From contig JAENWZ010000169.1 of the NCBI GenBank assembly GCA_016649795.1, positions 1 through 5,366 on the forward strand: DNA of 5,366 nucleotides, read 5' to 3'. The notes under the pieces are model-generated. The model was not told where the DNA came from, made no database searches, and saw only the letters and a program-made list of their open reading frames with translations. The position numbers were made by a program, and so were the translations under genes. Positions 1-5,108 of the stretch are shown here, piece by piece. How positions within the stretch are numbered: the first letter of the stretch is position 1; the number at the start of each line of letters is the position of its first letter. This stretch comes from Proteiniphilum sp. GTDB lineage: Bacteria; Bacteroidota; Bacteroidia; Bacteroidales; Dysgonomonadaceae.

Positions 1-22
1 CTGACCACTGAAAACTGAAAAT

Positions 23-559
23 ATGGAACGGATTTTTATTGTAGGATATATGGGCTCGGGTAAAACCACCGTGGGGAAACGGCTGGCGAAGTCCCTCTCG
101 CTCTCTTTTATCGATCTGGATGCCTATATACAGAACAGATACCGCAAAGCAATCTCTGAACTTTTCTCGGAGAAAGGCGAGGAGGAGTTCCGTAAGATTG
201 AACGAGAGGCGGTGCATGAGGTGGCCCAGTTCGAGGATGTGGTGATCTCAACGGGTGGGGGAGCACCTTGCTTTTTCGATAATATGGAGGTGATGAACAG
301 GGCAGGCGCCACCATCTACCTTCAGGCAGACCCTGAAGAACTTGCAGTCAGGTTGCTGGCCTCCAAAAACGTACGTCCGCTCATTTCCGGGAAACCGAAA
401 GAGGAACTTATCCCCTTCATCACGCAACATTTGGCACAAAGAGAGCGTTATTACAATATGGCGAAAATCGTTCACCACACTGACCGGATGATCACCAAAG
501 AAGAGGTTCATTTTACGGTGAACGCACTTGAGGAAAGATTGAAAAACAGAAACAGATAA
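23..559 (+). CDS. aroK: Shikimate kinase
   Basis: This is a complete 178-residue shikimate kinase, which phosphorylates the 3-hydroxyl of shikimate with ATP in the cytoplasmic chorismate pathway. The length is normal for the family (about 170-180). The Walker A motif GxxGxGKT is at residues 8-15 (GYMGSGKT). The DLD motif at 31-33 supplies the Mg/shikimate aspartates, and R57 in FRKIE matches the shikimate-binding arginine. GGG at 78-80 is the substrate-binding glycine loop, R118 in RPL is the lid arginine that contacts ATP, and R140 in the RERYY stretch is the second substrate arginine. All key residues are present, so it should be active. The ATG at 23 places the P-loop at the usual distance from the N-terminus. 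Only 22 bp lie upstream, so its promoter and any earlier operon genes are outside the window. The stop codon is 2 bp from the next start, which indicates co-transcription with the alanine-dehydrogenase-like gene. Confidence 0.97.
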   Translation: MERIFIVGYMGSGKTTVGKRLAKSLSLSFIDLDAYIQNRYRKAISELFSEKGEEEFRKIEREAVHEVAQFEDVVISTGGGAPCFFDNMEVMNRAGATIYLQADPEELAVRLLASKNVRPLISGKPKEELIPFITQHLAQRERYYNMAKIVHHTDRMITKEEVHFTVNALEERLKNRNR

Positions 560-561
560 TT

Positions 562-1767
562 ATGTACGAATCCCAGAAAAGCAGCTCTTTTTTCGTGAGG
601 GAGCTGCTCCTGAAAACAGAAAAACAGAAAGTATCCACCGTCATCGGTATCCCGAAGGAAAATCAGGAAACGGAGAAACGTCTGACTCTGACACCTGAAA
701 CCGTAGCACAGTTGGTCTCATTGGGTTACAGGGTGTTAATGGAGACGGGAGCAGGACTCGCCATCAACTACTCCGACAGTTATTATGCCGAATCGGGCGC
801 TGAGATTATGGAGAGTGCCGAAGAGGTTTTTCAGGCGAACCTGATTCTGAAGATAACGCCCCCCACACTCCGTGAGGTGGAGATGATGCGTCCGCGAACA
901 ACGGTCTATTCATTCCTCTATCTGCATCAACTCTCTACTCCGCTGCTGGAGAGGATGTCCGGGAAACGTATCAACGCGCTCGCTTATGAACTACTTTACG
1001 ATAATTCGGGTGTCTCACCTTTTGTGACATCCATCTCTGAAATTGAGGGTGCTTCCTCCATTACGCTGGCAGCCGAACTGCTGAGCAATGCCCATGGCGG
1101 GAAAGGAATCCTGCTGGGAGGGGTGCCGGGCATTTCGCCCACAGAAGTGGTCATTATCGGTGCGGGTGTGGCCGGCACAATGGCAGCCCGTGCAGCGCTG
1201 GCACTGGGTGCGTCGGTAAAGGTGTTCGATGACGATATCTTGAAACTGCGCACCATTCGCCACGAGCTGGGGAGTCCGGTCTTTACCTCCACACTGCAGC
1301 CCAACGTTCTCAGGAATGTGTTTCGTTCAGCCGATGTGGTGATCGGTGCCATGCAATACATCAACAAAACTCATTTTTATCGGATCTCGGTAGACCTGAT
1401 CGGGGAGATGAAGAAAGGATCACTGATCATTGACCTGCGTATGGCGCAGGGGGGCTGTTTTGAAACCACCATGGAGGCTTGTCTGCCTGATCATCCGGTA
1501 CTGTTCGAGAAACACGGGGTACTCCATTTTTGTGAGATGAGCCTTAGCTCACGGGTGGCACGTTCCGCTTCTATAGCTTTGAGCAACATTTTTATTTCCA
1601 TGTTCACCACCATGGGCGATTGCGGCGGTGTAGCCCATTTTGCCCGGTTCGACCGCGGTTTTGCTTCGGGCTTCTACATGTACGCCGGGAAAATGGTCAA
1701 CTCTTACGTGTCCAACCATTTCAACTTACCGGTATCAGATATAGGGCTCTTCCTGCAGGGGTATTGA
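562..1767 (+). CDS. ald: Alanine dehydrogenase/PNT-family protein, active site altered
   Basis: This 401-residue protein belongs to the alanine dehydrogenase / transhydrogenase-alpha superfamily; classical members interconvert alanine and pyruvate with NAD. An N-terminal extension of about 25 residues precedes the GIPKE start of the fold (29-33). The N-terminal PNT domain includes R40 (Mycobacterium tuberculosis Ald R15) and H122 (H96). The Rossmann motif GAGVAGTMAARAA is at 200-212, and D223 ends the second strand, favouring NAD. QGGCFET lies at 296-302. By my memory-based alignment the catalytic D270 of the usual IDQGG motif is A295, the substrate-side N300 is S327, and K75 is T99. The last change appears normal for the Bacteroidetes branch; the first two do not. 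The loop after IGA (261-263) also lacks the usual VPG-type sequence. The fold assignment is firm, but alanine dehydrogenase activity is doubtful. It may be a divergent paralogue with another substrate. It follows aroK by 2 bp. I see no convincing terminator after it. Confidence 0.85.
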   Translation: MYESQKSSSFFVRELLLKTEKQKVSTVIGIPKENQETEKRLTLTPETVAQLVSLGYRVLMETGAGLAINYSDSYYAESGAEIMESAEEVFQANLILKITPPTLREVEMMRPRTTVYSFLYLHQLSTPLLERMSGKRINALAYELLYDNSGVSPFVTSISEIEGASSITLAAELLSNAHGGKGILLGGVPGISPTEVVIIGAGVAGTMAARAALALGASVKVFDDDILKLRTIRHELGSPVFTSTLQPNVLRNVFRSADVVIGAMQYINKTHFYRISVDLIGEMKKGSLIIDLRMAQGGCFETTMEACLPDHPVLFEKHGVLHFCEMSLSSRVARSASIALSNIFISMFTTMGDCGGVAHFARFDRGFASGFYMYAGKMVNSYVSNHFNLPVSDIGLFLQGY

Positions 1768-1831
1768 GAGCTATGCAGCTGTTGAGCACATGTTACCATT
1801 TGGATAAAACAAGAAAATGTTCTGTTTCCGA

Positions 1832-1957
1832 ATGAAAAAGCTACGTTACAGCACTCAATTCCGGAAAGACTTTAAAAGATACAGAAATCAATCTGAAAAA
1901 CTTCAAAAACTGTTAGAAGTTTTAAAATGCTTCAAAATGGAGAAGAGCTACCTTTTT
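1832..1957 (+). pseudogene. Remnant of a YafQ/RelE-type toxin gene
   Basis: From the ATG at 1832 the frame reads MKKLRYSTQFRKDFKRYRNQ and then an amphipathic helix ending in LLEVLK. This is the N-terminal pattern of YafQ/RelE-superfamily mRNA interferases, which are normally about 90 residues. After VLK the frame runs into residues unlike the family. If one A is restored to the AAAA run at 1924-1927, the text continues as LKMLQNGEELP, exactly the expected next segment. Homology then stops near 1952 and the converging MATE gene begins, so the catalytic C-terminal half is missing. The start overlaps a TGA in the previous frame (ATGA at 1832-1835), a layout common between antitoxin and toxin genes, but the codons upstream do not resemble an antitoxin I know. 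The remnant is about 31% GC by hand count, clearly lower than its neighbours, which fits acquired DNA. It is almost certainly non-functional. An in-frame ATG at 1817 gives an alternative start. Confidence 0.68.
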
Positions 1958-3313
1958 TTACAATCTCCTCTGCAGCATCATGTACCATATAAACAGGATG
2001 CTCCCTTTAAAGAGTGAGGTGATGGAAATGGCCCACCAGACGCCGGTCACCCCAATACGGGATCCCAGAACGATTGCCAGCGGAATACGCAATGTATTGA
2101 AGATGATGCTGATAATGGCGGGTGGAGTGGTCCGTCCCAAGCCATTAAACATCGCCTGTGTGGTCAGTTCCAGCATCATAAAGAGTTGAGAAAATCCCAA
2201 CACCATTAAATATTGTCCTCCCGCTTCATAAGCAGTTTTCTCGGGTACAAACAGTGAGAATATGGCTTCACCGTAATTGACAAATGCCAGTGTGACTACG
2301 ATTCCCAGGGAACCCATCATCAATAGTGTGTATTTGAAAGCATTGTTGGCCCTGCCAATCTTTCGCGCCGCATAGTTCTGCGCCACGAAGCTCCCCAGAG
2401 CAGTGGAGAAACCATTCGAAGTGTTCCATGTGATTCCCTCAATCTGTCCTCCTGTGGTCTGGCTGGTAATGCCGAGATGACCCCCGTATACCGAAGCAAA
2501 ACGGGCCAGATTCATGTTGATAAAAGCGAAATAGATATTCATGGCCGCCACAGGCAGACCCAGCTTAAGAATATTGATGGTGTATGTTCTGCGCGGCTTG
2601 ATCAGAAATTGGAATTTGCCCAACAGACCGTTTTTCCTTTTCAGATGGCTGATAAAAAGCAAGAGCACCACACCCTGCGACAAAACGGTCGCCAGTGCCG
2701 CTCCCTTCACACCCATAGCAGGGAATGCACCTGCTCCGAAAATAAAGAGCGGATCGAGCACAATGTTGATCACCAGGCCGGTTGCGTTGAAGTAGAACGG
2801 GATGTCACTGCGACCGGAACCGATATATATTCCGGAAAAGTTGAGGATCAGAAACATAATTGGCAGCCCCAGAGCAATCACCCGCAAATATCCGGCCGCT
2901 TCAAGGGCAATCCCACTCTCCAGCTTATAAAAGGATACATAGGGATGGGGAAAAAGGAAGAAGAGTAACCCGAAGAAAAGACCCAGTATGATGGCGATGG
3001 TAGTGGTATGGGAAGCATAGAAAGAGGCTTTATCCAGTCGCCGTGAACCAATCGACTGACCTATGGAGATCTCGGCACTCACCTTGGAGATAAGAGCTAC
3101 TGAATTCATCATCCACATCAGCATCCCGACAGAGCCTATGGCAGCAACCGATTTGCTGCCAAGACGCCCGATCCAGATGATATCCACCAGATTGTAGGTC
3201 ATCTGAATAAAACTGATTGCCATCAGCGGAAGTGCTAATGTGATCAATTGACGGAATATACCTCCCTGCGTCAGATCGCGAATAGTTGGCGTATGTAAAC
3301 GATGATCCTCCAC
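1958..3313 (-). CDS. MATE-family multidrug/cation efflux transporter
   Basis: This is a complete 451-residue inner-membrane protein, the usual MATE length (440-460). Members export cationic drugs or metabolites in exchange for sodium or protons. It has two homologous halves: roughly 20-225 beginning DLTQGGIFRQLITLALPL, and roughly 245-445 beginning LKLGLPVAAMN, joined by a basic loop (HLKRKNG, 223-229). D44 in the first membrane helix (YNLVDIIWIG) matches the conserved cation-coupling aspartate. NIVLDPLFIFG at 183-193 and the pair ALGSFVAQNYAARKIGRA (305-322) and GLGRTTPPA (391-399) are typical of the DinF-like side of the family. The substrate cannot be deduced. The start is GTG at 3313: the next in-frame Met is residue 31, inside helix 1, and no upstream ATG is in frame before the terminator. 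That leaves a leader of only about 20 nt after the tRNA terminator. The 3' end converges on the toxin remnant. Confidence 0.95.
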   Translation of the reverse strand: MEDHRLHTPTIRDLTQGGIFRQLITLALPLMAISFIQMTYNLVDIIWIGRLGSKSVAAIGSVGMLMWMMNSVALISKVSAEISIGQSIGSRRLDKASFYASHTTTIAIILGLFFGLLFFLFPHPYVSFYKLESGIALEAAGYLRVIALGLPIMFLILNFSGIYIGSGRSDIPFYFNATGLVINIVLDPLFIFGAGAFPAMGVKGAALATVLSQGVVLLLFISHLKRKNGLLGKFQFLIKPRRTYTINILKLGLPVAAMNIYFAFINMNLARFASVYGGHLGITSQTTGGQIEGITWNTSNGFSTALGSFVAQNYAARKIGRANNAFKYTLLMMGSLGIVVTLAFVNYGEAIFSLFVPEKTAYEAGGQYLMVLGFSQLFMMLELTTQAMFNGLGRTTPPAIISIIFNTLRIPLAIVLGSRIGVTGVWWAISITSLFKGSILFIWYMMLQRRL

Positions 3314-3330
3314 CTTACCGTTTTTTTTGG

Positions 3331-3365
3331 ATAAAAAAGGGAAGTAACCTGTTTTGTTACTTCCC
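3331..3365 (-). terminator. Rho-independent terminator of the tRNA cluster
   Basis: A perfect 10-bp inverted repeat, gggaagtaac at 3339-3348 and gttacttccc at 3356-3365, has a 7-nt loop. Read on the minus strand it is followed directly by six T (3338-3333). It begins 5 nt after the 3' end of tRNA-Gly and ends about 20 nt before the GTG of the MATE gene. The polarity of the T-run shows that it stops minus-strand transcripts. There is no T-run on the plus-strand side. Confidence 0.9.
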
Positions 3366-3370
3366 TTGAG

Positions 3371-3443
3371 AGCGGAAGACGGGACTCAAACCCGCGACCC
3401 TCAGCTTGGAAGGCTAATGCTCTATCAACTGAGCTACTTCCGC
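3371..3443 (-). tRNA. tRNA-Gly (anticodon UCC)
   Basis: This is a complete 73-nt cloverleaf. The acceptor GCGGAAG (3443-3437) pairs with CTTCCGC (3378-3372), with discriminator U at 3371. The D stem is GCTC/GAGC. The anticodon stem TTAGC/GCTGA encloses the loop CTTCCAA with anticodon TCC at 3410-3408. The variable loop has five bases and the T stem is GCGGG/CCCGT. CCA is not encoded (the next bases are CTC), so it must be added enzymatically. The D loop reads AGTTGATA and the T loop TTTGAGT, so the near-universal G19-C56 elbow pair is replaced by A19 (3425) and U56 (3388), a complementary double change. A terminator follows directly. Confidence 0.95.
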
Positions 3444-3448
3444 ATAAT

Positions 3449-3488
3449 CAATGTGCCAATTTTTTAATATGCCGATGTGCCAATGATT
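3449..3488 (+). repeat. Octamer tandem block, left arm
   Basis: Five contiguous 8-bp units: CAATGTGC, CAATTTTT, TAATATGC, CGATGTGC, CAATGATT. The consensus is YRATNTGC, and bases 3 and 4 (AT) are invariant. The block starts 5 bp from the 5' end of tRNA-Gly and faces a matching block on the other strand at 3519-3558. It resembles the intergenic octamer-type repeats I recall from Bacteroidetes genomes, but no family name can be assigned from sequence alone. No spacers separate the units, so it is not a CRISPR. Confidence 0.7.
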
Positions 3489-3518
3489 GGTATTCCGTAA
3501 AGGAATCTCTTCCTGTAT

Positions 3519-3558
3519 TTCAATTAGCACATTGACTCATTAGCGTATCGGCAAATTG
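3519..3558 (-). repeat. Octamer tandem block, right (inverted) arm
   Basis: Read on the minus strand from 3558, the five contiguous units are CAATTTGC, CGATACGC, TAATGAGT, CAATGTGC, TAATTGAA. They share the YRATNTGC pattern and invariant AT at bases 3 and 4 with the left arm. CAATGTGC at 3534-3527 is the exact inverted copy of 3449-3456, and TGCCGAT at 3470-3476 has its inverted match at 3547-3553. The two arms flank a 30-bp centre containing a 5-bp hairpin (ATTCC 3492-3496, GGAAT 3502-3506). The whole spacer between the two tRNA genes could fold as an imperfect cruciform or as a stem in a tRNA precursor. Confidence 0.68.
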
Positions 3559-3560
3559 AG

Positions 3561-3646
3561 TGGTGGGCAGTGATGGATTCGAACCACCGTAGGCGTAAGC
3601 CAGCTGAGTTACAGTCAGCCCCATTTGGCCACTCTGGTAACTGCCC
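3561..3646 (-). tRNA. tRNA-Tyr (anticodon GUA)
   Basis: This is a class II tRNA. The acceptor GGGCAGT (3646-3640) pairs with ACTGCCC (3571-3565), with discriminator A at 3564 and an encoded CCA at 3563-3561. The anticodon stem GCTGA/TCAGC encloses loop CTGTAAC with anticodon GTA at 3612-3610. A long variable arm follows (TGGCTTACGCC region), as expected for bacterial tRNA-Tyr. The T loop TTCGAAT is standard. The gene lies 29 bp downstream of ribH on the same strand and leads into tRNA-Gly, so the two tRNAs are probably one precursor, perhaps with read-through from the ribH operon. Confidence 0.95.
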
Positions 3647-3660
3647 AATTTTTCGAGCCA

Positions 3661-3668
3661 CGAAGGTA
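3661..3668 (-). promoter_or_regulatory. Possible -7 element for the tRNA cluster
   Basis: TACCTTCG on the minus strand (3668-3661) differs at one base from the Bacteroidetes -7 consensus TAnnTTTG. It would start transcription about 5-10 nt before the 5' end of tRNA-Tyr. No TTTG-like -33 element is seen at the expected distance. It is weak evidence for a promoter separate from the ribH operon. Confidence 0.25.
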
Positions 3669-3675
3669 ATAAAAA

Positions 3676-4167
3676 CTAATTGTATTTCGACTGAAGTGCA
3701 ATCATTTTTAATGCTGTGATTGCAGCTTCATCACCTTTGTTCCCGTGTCTTCCTCCAGACCTGGCTTTTGCCTGATCTAGCGTGTTGGTGGTGAGAAGAC
3801 CGAAAACGATCGGTATATTCTGTTGCAGGTTCAGCGCTGTGCAGCCCTGCGTCACACTTTCACAGACGAAGGTGAAGTGGGGTGTCTCACCCTGAATTAC
3901 GCAGCCAAGAATGATCACGCTGTCCAGGTTCGCTTTTTCTATCAGAATCTTTGCTCCGTAAGTCAGTTCAAAACTTCCCGGCACATGCTCCACAATAATA
4001 TCTTCACTCTCTACGCCGAATTTCAGCAGCGTATCGTAAGCACCGCGTAACAGGTTCCCGGTCACGGAGTAGTTCCACTCCGATACCACAATACCTACCC
4101 GTTTGCCTTTACCCTGGGGGATCAATGTGGGGTCGTATGATGAGAGATTATGCAATTCAGTTGCCAT
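3676..4167 (-). CDS. ribH: 6,7-dimethyl-8-ribityllumazine synthase
   Basis: This is the complete 163-residue lumazine synthase, which condenses 5-amino-6-ribitylaminouracil with 3,4-dihydroxy-2-butanone 4-phosphate in the penultimate step of riboflavin synthesis. The family forms pentameric or icosahedral cytosolic assemblies. W31-N32 marks the ribityl pocket, VPGSFEL at 62-68 the substrate loop, and GCVIQGETPHF at 88-98 carries the catalytic H97. FGLLTTNT at 122-129, R136 and GNKGDEAA at 142-149 form the phosphate and C-terminal parts of the site. The usual R of GxVIRG is Q92, a variant I recall as common in Bacteroidetes, so activity is expected. It starts 2 bp after the stop of the TPR gene and is the second gene of that operon. 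No FMN riboswitch or other rib gene is visible nearby. Confidence 0.97.
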   Translation of the reverse strand: MATELHNLSSYDPTLIPQGKGKRVGIVVSEWNYSVTGNLLRGAYDTLLKFGVESEDIIVEHVPGSFELTYGAKILIEKANLDSVIILGCVIQGETPHFTFVCESVTQGCTALNLQQNIPIVFGLLTTNTLDQAKARSGGRHGNKGDEAAITALKMIALQSKYN

Positions 4168-4169
4168 GC

Positions 4170-4874
4170 TTATTTCGTTGTTTTCAGCAATTCAGCCTGT
4201 TTGATGTACTTATCGGCCTCCTGTGCTTCGGGCGAGTTGATGTAGTTTTCTTTAATCTGTGTGAACACCTCTATTGCTTTGTCATAGTTGGCACCACTCA
4301 GATATGCCACTCCAGCCTTTTTGTAGTAGATGGGGCTCAGCATCTTGTCGTCCGACTCTTTGGCGGCTTTGAGGAAGCTGGCAATCGCCTCATCGGTCTG
4401 ACCCATGTTCATCTGTACATCACCAATGGCACCCGTAACGGCCGGAGTTATCAGAAGATCACCCCCTTTAAACTTTTTCAGATGTTCCAGTGCTTTTTCG
4501 TTATTGCCCATTCGGTTATAGGAAATACCTGCATAAGCCCGGGCAAGATCAGCTGTTTTGGTGCCTTTAAACTGGTTGATGATTGATTCAAACCCGATAT
4601 AATCATTTCCGTTGCCGAACAGCGCCAATGAATCCTCTCCGTTCTGGAAATAGCGTTCACCCTGGAAGATGGCAGCTTGTGCCTTTTCATTACGAGGTGC
4701 CTTGTATAAATAGTTGTATGCAAGAAAAGCTCCTACCGCGATAACAACGATGAGCAGTCCTATTAAAATGGATTTCTGGTTTTTTTCCAGAAACTGTTCC
4801 GAAGTGGTTAATGCTTCACCGATATTTTCAAAATTCTTTTCGGCTTTCGACTCTTTTGTTTTTTTTGCAGACAT
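4170..4874 (-). CDS. Membrane-anchored TPR protein (YfgM-like)
   Basis: This 234-residue protein has a basic N-terminal cytoplasmic tail (residues 1-34, many K and E), one hydrophobic membrane span at about 35-55 (ILIGLLIVVIAVGAFLAY) and a C-terminal domain of tetratricopeptide helices. TPR-type helix pairs are visible around 107-135 (ADLARAYAGISYNRMGNNEKALEHL), 144-171 (PAVTGAIGDVQMNMGQTDEAIASFLKAA) and 181-210 (PIYYKKAGVAYLSGANYDKAIEVFTQI). The charge pattern suggests N-in topology with the TPR domain outside the cytoplasm. The architecture resembles E. coli YfgM, a SecYEG/periplasmic-chaperone ancillary protein, but sequence alone does not establish that role. It heads a two-gene operon with ribH (2-bp gap). 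The ATG at 4874 lies 32-35 nt from the predicted transcription start. A direct link to riboflavin synthesis is unlikely. Confidence 0.88.
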   Translation of the reverse strand: MSAKKTKESKAEKNFENIGEALTTSEQFLEKNQKSILIGLLIVVIAVGAFLAYNYLYKAPRNEKAQAAIFQGERYFQNGEDSLALFGNGNDYIGFESIINQFKGTKTADLARAYAGISYNRMGNNEKALEHLKKFKGGDLLITPAVTGAIGDVQMNMGQTDEAIASFLKAAKESDDKMLSPIYYKKAGVAYLSGANYDKAIEVFTQIKENYINSPEAQEADKYIKQAELLKTTK

Positions 4875-4912
4875 ACCTTATTGAAAAAATGTTACGTTTG
4901 TTTTAAGAGATG

Positions 4913-4943
4913 CAAAAGTAATTGTTTTTAAGTGATAAATAAA
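4913..4943 (-). promoter_or_regulatory. Promoter of the TPR-ribH operon
   Basis: Read on the minus strand, TACTTTTG (4920-4913) is a full match to the Bacteroidetes -7 consensus TAnnTTTG. TTTA at 4943-4940 is a 3-of-4 match to the -33 element TTTG, and the 19-bp spacer is the expected length. The predicted start is near 4907, giving a leader of just over 30 nt that is too short for a riboswitch. Confidence 0.7.
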
Positions 4944-4969
4944 ATTTAGATGCCTGTTTTTTTAGAAAA

Positions 4970-4979
4970 GTGACGTCAC
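4970..4979. promoter_or_regulatory. Perfect palindrome, possible operator
   Basis: GTGACGTCAC is a perfect 10-bp palindrome. It overlies the place where a -33 element for the promoter at 4996-5003 should be (19-21 bp upstream of that -7 box), where no TTTG is found. The placement fits an activator or repressor site for the rightward gene. The TPR-ribH promoter lies 27 bp away on the other side. Confidence 0.45.
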
Positions 4980-4995
4980 GCTTTAATCTTTTTCG

Positions 4996-5003
4996 TACGT
5001 TTG
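4996..5003 (+). promoter_or_regulatory. Rightward -7 promoter element
   Basis: TACGTTTG fully matches the Bacteroidetes -7 consensus TAnnTTTG. Transcription would start near 5009-5010 and run into the exported-protein gene at 5109, giving a leader of about 100 nt. The -33 element is missing and replaced by the palindrome at 4970-4979, so the promoter may depend on a regulator. Confidence 0.55.
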
Positions 5004-5010
5004 TAGTCTA

Positions 5011-5076
5011 ATGGGCAGTTTCAACAACAAGTTTTACCCGGACAGGAGGTTGCGGTCGATGACTCTCATCTGGTGA
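5011..5076 (+). other. Possible leaderless 21-residue ORF
   Basis: An ATG at 5011 lies at or within one or two bases of the predicted transcription start and opens a 21-codon frame ending in TGA at 5074-5076. The peptide is basic in its middle (DRRLRS) with an aromatic N-terminal half (FNNKFYP). It has no recognisable family. It could be a leader peptide, a leaderless small protein or chance. A short hairpin, GATGA/TCATC, lies at 5058-5070 inside it. The remaining 32 nt before the next gene are AT-rich. Confidence 0.22.
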
Positions 5077-5108
5077 AACAATAGGAACGTTGAAAATAAA
5101 ATAATTAT

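Noticed and set aside
996..1367. Open frame of 123 codons on the minus strand inside the ald-like gene
   Set aside because: It is fully antisense to a gene with clear family motifs, is low in recognisable content, and is explained by the codon bias of the real gene.
1620..1835. Plus-strand frame ending in TGA at 1833-1835, tested as an antitoxin partner of the toxin remnant
   Set aside because: Most of it overlaps ald in another frame, and the ALPAGVLRAMQLLS region and C-terminus resemble no antitoxin I know. Only the ATGA overlap is suggestive.
2477..2968. Open frame of 163 codons on the plus strand inside the MATE gene
   Set aside because: Antisense to a well-supported membrane protein. 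Its Q/H/K-rich composition is the mirror of the hydrophobic codons on the other strand.
3339..3365. Bidirectional terminator
   Set aside because: Only the minus-strand side has a T-run; the plus-strand side continues with TTGAGAGC.
3449..3558. CRISPR-like array between the tRNA genes
   Set aside because: The units are 8 bp and contiguous with no spacers, and they lie in two inverted blocks.
3371..3646. tRNA-associated integration site
   Set aside because: I found no direct repeat of a tRNA 3' end and no integrase gene in the window.
4875..5108. FMN riboswitch controlling the ribH operon
   Set aside because: The predicted leader is only just over 30 nt, and none of the conserved RFN-element segments were seen.
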